From the NCBI RefSeq assembly GCF_026151205.1, contig NC_087077.1:744001-808000 (forward strand): a stretch of DNA of 64,000 nucleotides, read 5' to 3'. The notes beneath the pieces are model-generated. The model was not told the origin of the DNA. It made no database searches and worked only from the letters and a program-made list of their open reading frames with translations. The translations under genes were made by a program, and so were the position numbers. Below are positions 61,701 to 64,000 of the stretch, piece after piece. The stretch's first letter is position 1. Each line of letters begins with the position of its first letter. Source of the stretch: Bolinopsis microptera. Lineage: Eukaryota; Ctenophora; Tentaculata; Lobata; Bolinopsidae.

Positions 61701-64000
61701 CACAACTCACGTCGAAGAGTTTGATCTTGGTGCACCACGTGTTTTGATGCCACACTATAGGATCGTTGTTAGGACCGTCTATACAGTCGAGTTCTATACA
61801 GCGACATCCTTGTAACAAGGTTCTGATATACGCCTCCACTGAGCTGGCCCCTGTTAGCTGATGTCCTGGTATGTTAGGGTTAGGGGTATTTCCTTATATG
61901 GGTCGCACGTGTTGAGATGTCATGTGGTTTGCTACATTGCGTGACCACAAACGTGCAGAAATTACTGGAATTCCACCAGATTTTAACCGCTTTAAACGCT
62001 TAGTTTTTTGTTGCTAGATCCCAACAATTCAACAAAACCTTCAGTGCTAAGTTAACTGTTTAACTGTAGCGCTGTTCTATATTACATGTATTTTATAATG
62101 AATAAAGTATGTTTATATTGCTCCTTCCTGACACCAGCCTGTAATGTTTTCTCATACTATTTATTCCAAAATTCAAATAAATTTTACATCAATGTATTAC
62201 CATCGTATTATTTTTAATGTTATTATTAATTATTATCATAGCATTTGTGTCCAGGAAACGAAGGAACTTGTGGTCAATACATTACTTATTATATCATATT
62301 ATAACTAAATTACCTCACTCCTCCACGAAGGGGTGTTAGTGTACTTTTGTAACTTTATTGTACTTCTCAAGTATTAATACTTAATTTTTATGTTTTTCTT
62401 GCATATACAGTATACATATTTAATCTTAAATTATCATTTTAGTGGAACTATGTAAAAGGGGATCGTTGCTAGCGTTAAAACTGTTTTAACCCTGCCATAG
62501 TCAGTTGAAAGTCTGATAGCATATGTTCCGTTTGATTTGACCAAACTAATGCCTTTCATTGCTTTATAATAGTGCTAGTAAAATACCACTTGAAATCCGA
62601 TTGTGAAACGCTCGGGTTGCTAGATAATTAGACAACTCCTGGCTAAAATATGACTTTATATTGTTTCTGGATGCGGAACTGACTCTTCCACATTCGTAAA
62701 TTGCTAATTAATATTTAGAAGAATACACACTTAAACAGTTGATATGTTCGATGGAAATTGGAGTTTGACATCTGTTGCCGACAGTCTTAACGAGATTTAA
62801 CCAGCATCTAATAAACATTTTTACAGTTACCAAAGCTTGCTTTTAAATACTTGATTTATATTTTGTTTCTAATCATTACCGAGCGTGCTAAATCAATTTA
62901 CACTCGATTTTCGAGATTTCTGAAAGGACCCCCGACAGTTGAAACCAACTTGAATCGATGTATTTTCGGACGCTGATTATGAATCAACCCCCATGACATA
63001 GGGTTAAAATGCTCCCCTAGCAAGATATTGGCGATCGTTAGGGTTAGGGTTTCAGCATATGCTTTTTTAAGGGATTGGGTTAGGGTTAGGGTTGGGATCA
63101 GATTAGAGGGTTAGGGTTTCGAATAGTCGTTCAGGGCCACCTAGAGAACGGGTTGAAAAAGTCACGTGACATTCGAGTGTAGAGTGATAAATCATCATCC
63201 AATCATTACGCTTGATATTACCGCCTTTGTGATTTATATCATTCTTAACCACTTTTCGTTCACAAACCCATAAACATTTTAACTTCCCCACAAAACCGAC
63301 TAACGAGAGTCTTTCCTTTTACTCACCCATAAGGTAGGTGTTGTGAGAGGAATTAATCCAATAGTAGTTTAGCGAGTAAACCATGTTGTCACTTTTCTTT
63401 ATGTCGAATATATCGTTCTCTCTTGAGAACAACATTGTGTAGAAATCTCTGATTGGAACTTTAGACTCCTTTTTACTGACCTTCTTGCCGGTTACCCTCT
63501 TGCTCATCACGAATGTACGTTTCTCGGTGGAGATTTCTTGCTTCTGAAGGTTTTTAATGTCGTCTAAAGTTGCAAATATCATGTTGTTGTAGAAACCTAA
63601 AGTAAGTTATTGTCTGCCTATTGTTATGATTACCACTCATTAGGTTTTCTTGAATTTGCTAACATTTATCAAGTTTTTTAACTGTTCGTTTTGATAAGTA
63701 AAGGTTACCTGAATCCTTTTGCAAAACTTGTTGAACTGGTCAACGCTAAGTCCATGTTTTCCGTAGTTGTACCCTTCCAGAATAACTTTACCTAGAAGCC
63801 ATGTTTCGAGCATCTGGGGAACAATGTTGGCGGTCTATGTCATTGACTTTCACAAGTGAAAGGACTTTCAATGCAAACTATAAATACGGTCTTTCTGGCC
63901 CTACTGTCATAATCACTACCAAATCAAGTCTTGAAGTACATGTATAAACATTCAGCAACTCACAAAAGCATGGAAGAATTCTTGGAGCTGCTTGAGGTTC
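46574..64000 (-). CDS. PLCG: Phospholipase C gamma, partial (EF-hand region to C-terminus), 17 exons
   Basis: The enzyme hydrolyses phosphatidylinositol 4,5-bisphosphate to diacylglycerol and IP3 downstream of tyrosine kinases. Exons (5' to 3' on minus): 63964-64000 (cut by the edge), 63709-63813, 63327-63596, 61711-61865, 59984-60091, 59745-59865, 56906-57108, 56311-56586, 55459-56137, 55198-55357, 53532-53720, 51350-51589, 51078-51206, 50831-50946, 50520-50672, 47217-47365, 46574-46780. All junctions are GT..AG and in phase except 63709-63813 to 63327-63596. The X-box catalytic set is intact: His-Asn in SSHNTYL, Glu and Asp in IELDC, His in IVWH, Glu in SIENH. Both SH2 domains keep the phosphotyrosine Arg (FLVRRS, FLIRNR). 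The SH3 is degenerate and the first split-PH half is poorly recognisable. The N-terminal PH domain lies beyond the window. Confidence 0.93.
47217..47365 (-). CDS. PLCG: PLC-gamma exon, end of C2 domain
   Basis: It encodes [20 protein letters not shown] and LVHV, matching the last C2 strands of PLC-gamma (G-Y-R-x-V-x-L ... L-E-L-A-x-L-L). It then runs into a polar tail. The phase-1 entry fits the exon at 50520. Confidence 0.85.
47740..48370. repeat. Probable decayed mobile element with a near-perfect hairpin, inside a PLC-gamma intron
   Basis: The AT-rich segment is followed by two copies of GGCGCGGCACAGTA(G/A)CGCAT at about 48012 and 48070. A hairpin at 48201-48238 has arms CGCCGTGTAGCA / TGCTACACGGCG and an AT-rich loop. 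An open frame across it shows no recognisable protein. The element type is unknown. Confidence 0.4.
48926..48933 (+). promoter_or_regulatory. TATA box of the PIM-like kinase gene
   Basis: TATATAAG lies 96 bases before the kinase ATG. About 25-30 bases downstream is CATCATTCAGTTT, a possible initiator. CACGTG/ACGTCAC elements lie 80-140 bases upstream (about 48788, 48832-48865). Confidence 0.6.
49029..49418 (+). CDS. PIM-like kinase exon 1 (N-lobe)
   Basis: ATG to donor GTAAGC, 130 codons, with glycine loop, Lys43 and hinge. Confidence 0.88.
49029..49997 (+). CDS. PIM-like serine/threonine kinase, two exons, nested in a PLC-gamma intron
   Basis: Exons 49029-49418 and 49554-49997, joined in phase 0 (donor GTAAGC, acceptor CTCACCAG), give 277 residues: essentially one kinase domain. 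Visible motifs: GSGGYGTV loop (21-28), AVKIV with the ATP-binding Lys43, [16 protein letters not shown] hinge region, catalytic HRDIKDEN (142-149), DFGSAS (163-168), PPEYY in place of APE, and a WTIG helix. DLF.YI after the hinge, [12 protein letters not shown] and the PPE motif are PIM-family features; PIM kinases are constitutively active Ser/Thr kinases lacking a regulatory domain. All catalytic residues are present, so an active enzyme is expected. It has its own TATA promoter. The gene is transcribed opposite to PLC-gamma, within its 47366-50519 intron. PIM membership rather than another CAMK is inferred by motif. Confidence 0.88.
49554..49997 (+). CDS. PIM-like kinase exon 2 (C-lobe)
   Basis: From acceptor CAG at 49551-49553 to the TGA; it contains the HRD, DFG and PPE motifs and ends EPEINPSL. 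Confidence 0.88.
   Translation, partial: VVHYLVSCGIDHRDIKDENILLNPTTLQIKLLDFGSASKLSPDPYTTYQGTDVYLPPEYYREKKYSAFPAAVWTIGCLVHCLIAGDCPFNEKTEIRDYVELQWLDDGDDLAKDFINRCMKNDVDQRLDIVSLLTHRWFNEPEINPSL
50239..50516. repeat. CTCTAA hexamer array abutting a PLC-gamma splice donor
   Basis: About 46 copies of CTCTAA on plus (TTAGAG on minus), with one CTTACT variant near 50360. The array ends inside the donor GTAAGT of the exon at 50520-50672, so the intron starts GTAAG then (TTAGAG)n. A four-copy run of the same hexamer occurs at about 37474-37497. Confidence 0.95.
50520..50672 (-). CDS. PLCG: PLC-gamma exon, middle of C2 domain
   Basis: It encodes GVSPKWYQ, then [19 protein letters not shown] and [16 protein letters not shown]-x-x-P-x-W and L-x-F-V are C2 core features. 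Acceptor TTCCCAG, donor GTAAGT. Confidence 0.88.
50700..50812. repeat. Three imperfect repeats of a TAATATTAATTAATTAAA-type unit
   Basis: GTTAGATCCTG and ACTAATATTAATTAATTAAA recur three times, filling most of the short intron 50673-50830. Confidence 0.7.
50831..50946 (-). CDS. PLCG: PLC-gamma exon, start of C2 domain
   Basis: It encodes [20 protein letters not shown], then [19 protein letters not shown] cryptic GTAAGT lies in frame inside the exon at the Phe-Val-Ser codons, but the read-through frame fits the C2 family. Donor GTGAGT. Confidence 0.85.
51078..51206 (-). CDS. PLCG: PLC-gamma exon, Y-box end to C2 linker
   Basis: It encodes [20 protein letters not shown] and then [16 protein letters not shown]. 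The GY-x-x-KP signature ends the catalytic barrel. Acceptor CCTCAG, donor GTCAGC. Confidence 0.88.
51350..51589 (-). CDS. PLCG: PLC-gamma exon, Y catalytic box
   Basis: It encodes [10 protein letters not shown], ...[17 protein letters not shown]..., and [20 protein letters not shown]. The R-x-YP, DSSNY and Q-x-VALNFQT motifs are diagnostic of the PLC Y-box. Entry completes a Pro codon left by the exon at 53532. Confidence 0.93.
51731..53566 (-). repeat. Minisatellite made of a duplicated exon/5' splice-site junction (71- and 31-bp units)
   Basis: The left part has 10 long units (71 bp, some 77 bp by an extra CTAGTT); the right part has about 33 short units (31 bp). Read on minus, every unit carries GCTACAATCAGTTTAATGCA ACC followed by GT(AAG/ATG/TAG/ACG)TGAGC. 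The rightmost unit is the real end of the PLC-gamma exon at 53532-53720 with its donor. Long units also carry CCCTTCGCTCCC from the exon upstream side. A segment of about 530 bp of short units appears duplicated (junction phrases near 52475 and 53007). Confidence 0.95.
53532..53720 (-). CDS. PLCG: PLC-gamma exon, end of split PH and start of Y-box
   Basis: It encodes [20 protein letters not shown], then [20 protein letters not shown] and [20 protein letters not shown] matches the Y-box entry of PLC-gamma. The last 12 codons and the donor GTAAGT form the first unit of the minisatellite. Confidence 0.9.
53772..55133. mobile_element. 1.36-kb foldback element (near-perfect palindrome) flanked by TTAA, in a PLC-gamma intron
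   Basis: Arms at about 53772-54440 and 54462-55133 are near-perfect reverse complements around a loop of about 20 bases. The ends are a 12-G run on the left and an 11-C run on the right, each bordered by TTAA (53768-53771, 55134-55137). TTAA targets and terminal G/C runs are seen in piggyBac-type non-autonomous elements, but no transposase is present and assignment is tentative. It makes up almost the whole intron 53721-55197. The ORFs in each arm are mirror images without a known domain. Confidence 0.85.
55198..55357 (-). CDS. PLCG: PLC-gamma exon, degenerate SH3 end and second split-PH half
   Basis: It encodes [15 protein letters not shown], then [10 protein letters not shown] and [14 protein letters not shown]. 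Phases (1 in, 2 out) fit both neighbours; the other frames contain stops. [10 protein letters not shown] occupies the place of the SH3 motif L-F-P-x-N-Y-V. Confidence 0.8.
55459..56137 (-). CDS. PLCG: PLC-gamma exon, end of N-SH2, whole C-SH2, degenerate SH3
   Basis: The largest exon, 226 codons. It begins with the end of N-SH2 ([13 protein letters not shown]), then C-SH2 from [17 protein letters not shown] through GKFLIRNR to [14 protein letters not shown]. The phosphotyrosine Arg is kept. The rest (AYPYDD ... [12 protein letters not shown] ... [12 protein letters not shown]) aligns with an SH3 fold whose WW pair is replaced by FY. Confidence 0.9.
56311..56586 (-). CDS. PLCG: PLC-gamma exon, N-SH2 domain
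   Basis: It encodes [11 protein letters not shown], then [20 protein letters not shown] and VKHVK. W-Y-F-G and FLVR are SH2 hallmarks. The acceptor TACTTCAG precedes [13 protein letters not shown]; donor GTGAGT. Confidence 0.92.
56632..56789 (-). repeat. 16-bp array carrying CAGGTAAC, in a PLC-gamma intron
   Basis: About nine copies of CCTGGTTACACCGTTA on plus, followed to about 56860 by looser TTACCTGG/TTACCTAC repeats. On minus each unit reads CCAGGTAACGG, which resembles the real donor of this intron (TCCAG then GTAATG). Confidence 0.92.
56906..57108 (-). CDS. PLCG: PLC-gamma exon, acidic linker
   Basis: It encodes a run dominated by Asp/Glu ([18 protein letters not shown]), then [10 protein letters not shown] and [20 protein letters not shown]. 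It occupies the place of the X/SH2 linker and the first split-PH half, which is not clearly recognisable. Phase 1 in, 0 out. Confidence 0.8.
57246..57810 (+). pseudogene. Penelope-like element reverse transcriptase fragment
   Basis: The open frame includes LANIAVYHV (RT motif region), then [12 protein letters not shown] with the YxDD active-site core. Next come [20 protein letters not shown] and [20 protein letters not shown], which match the Penelope-like RT thumb (H-P-x-H, R-x-R-R-I). The N-terminal half of RT is missing at the left inverted repeat, and a SINE truncates the right side. Not functional as it stands. Confidence 0.85.
57811..58093 (-). mobile_element. tRNA-derived SINE inserted in the Penelope-like element
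   Basis: On minus the head is tRNA-like: A box TAGCGCAGTTGG (58076-58087), B box GGTTCAAATCC (58032-58042) and a recognisable acceptor stem (CCAGG/CCTGG) over about 76 bases. The body and tail continue to GCTTCCTGTAATT at 57811. The anticodon cannot be assigned with confidence. A related copy lies at 6923-7100. Confidence 0.8.
58094..58900 (+). pseudogene. Penelope-like element GIY-YIG endonuclease fragment
   Basis: After the SINE the frame continues [10 protein letters not shown]. Then come [24 protein letters not shown] (paired Cys, a zinc-knuckle-like motif) and [19 protein letters not shown] with [14 protein letters not shown]...CYVGRT is the GIY-YIG nuclease core as used by Penelope-like elements to nick DNA. 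The ORF runs to a stop at 58900. It is separated from its RT by the SINE. Confidence 0.88.
59745..59865 (-). CDS. PLCG: PLC-gamma exon, X-box end and linker
   Basis: It encodes [20 protein letters not shown], then [20 protein letters not shown], matching the LPSP-x-x-LK-x-KIL-x-K-x-KK linker of PLCs. Donor GTAAGT. Confidence 0.92.
59984..60091 (-). CDS. PLCG: PLC-gamma exon, X-box
   Basis: It encodes [20 protein letters not shown] and [21 protein letters not shown] carries the catalytic Glu. Donor GTAAGT. Confidence 0.94.
60261..61704. repeat. 22-bp tandem array carrying CACGTG and TGACGTCA, at a PLC-gamma donor
   Basis: About 65 copies. The unit joins TGACGTCACGTGACACGTGG and TA, so it holds TGACGTCA, GTCACGTGAC and ACACGTGG palindromic cores. 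Point variants include ACGACAC, ATGTCAC and GTTGTAT. The array ends at the donor GTGAGT (61705-61710) of the exon at 61711. Confidence 0.95.
61711..61865 (-). CDS. PLCG: PLC-gamma exon, X-box with catalytic residues
   Basis: It encodes [20 protein letters not shown], then [13 protein letters not shown] and [21 protein letters not shown] carries the catalytic/calcium residues and VWH the second catalytic His. The usual Y-H-G is W-H-Q here. Confidence 0.94.
63037..63121. repeat. Interstitial telomere-like TTAGGG repeats
   Basis: Three short runs of GGGTTAGGGTTAGGG type at about 63037-63053, 63077-63096 and 63106-63121, and a fragment at about 61876-61890, all in the same PLC-gamma intron. Confidence 0.8.
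63327..63596 (-). CDS. PLCG: PLC-gamma exon, EF-hand end to X-box start
   Basis: It encodes [20 protein letters not shown], ..., [19 protein letters not shown], then [14 protein letters not shown] with the first catalytic His and its neighbouring Asn. Entry needs a phase-1 donor, but the previous exon as drawn ends in phase 0. A GTAAAG within that exon (after LLETWLL-type sequence at about 63792) would give phase 1, so the 5' junction is unresolved. Confidence 0.88.
63709..63813 (-). CDS. PLCG: PLC-gamma exon, EF-hand region
   Basis: It encodes [20 protein letters not shown] and [15 protein letters not shown], between acceptor CCCCAG and donor GTAACC. It joins upstream in phase 0. The downstream phase does not match (see the next exon), so its 3' end may be earlier. 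Confidence 0.65.
63964..64000 (-). CDS. PLCG: PLC-gamma exon, partial at window edge
   Basis: The frame reads [12 protein letters not shown] before donor GTGAGT. Phase 0 fits the exon at 63709-63813. It is cut by the right edge. Confidence 0.6.

Overview
The window is AT-rich, intron-rich eukaryotic DNA from an animal, almost certainly not a vertebrate. The grounds are a phospholipase C gamma gene (an animal-type PLC with tandem SH2 domains), a Bcl-2-like gene, a PIM-like kinase gene, small phase-matched exons with GT..AG borders, and retroelements common in aquatic invertebrates (a Penelope-like element, an R2-type endonuclease ORF, a LINE ORF1-like ORF, a tRNA-headed SINE). The exact phylum cannot be fixed from sequence alone. 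A sponge or other early-branching animal is possible but not shown.

Layout: 1-14 kb is gene-poor. It holds two retroelement-type ORFs (1327-2193 plus, 3043-3954 minus), a decayed SINE-like copy near 7 kb and a CACACAGTACATTA-type array near 12 kb. From 14.2 to 45.5 kb on the plus strand I reconstruct a Bcl-2-family-like gene with seven exons and one alternative last exon. Its roughly 24.3-kb first intron is packed with unrelated tandem arrays (8-, 16-, 21-, 22-, 30-, 41-, 50- and 56-bp units and a long CT run). From 46.57 kb to the right edge, on the minus strand, lies most of a PLC-gamma gene: 17 exons from the EF-hand region through X, N-SH2, C-SH2, a degenerate SH3, the second split-PH half, Y, C2 and a C-terminal tail. 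It runs tail-to-tail with the Bcl-2-like gene. A complete two-exon PIM-like kinase gene (49029-49997, plus) sits antisense inside one PLC-gamma intron.

The most unusual signal is in the PLC-gamma introns. One intron carries a 1.8-kb minisatellite whose repeat unit is the exon end plus the 5' splice site itself, giving about 40 tandem copies of the exon/donor junction. Three other introns have tandem arrays that start at, or a few tens of bases from, the donor. One short intron is almost filled by a 1.36-kb foldback palindrome flanked by TTAA. Another carries Penelope-like fragments between perfect 31-bp inverted repeats, interrupted by a tRNA-derived SINE. A second recurring theme is the pairing of CACGTG with TGACGTCA, both in two separate 22-bp arrays and scattered singly along the window.
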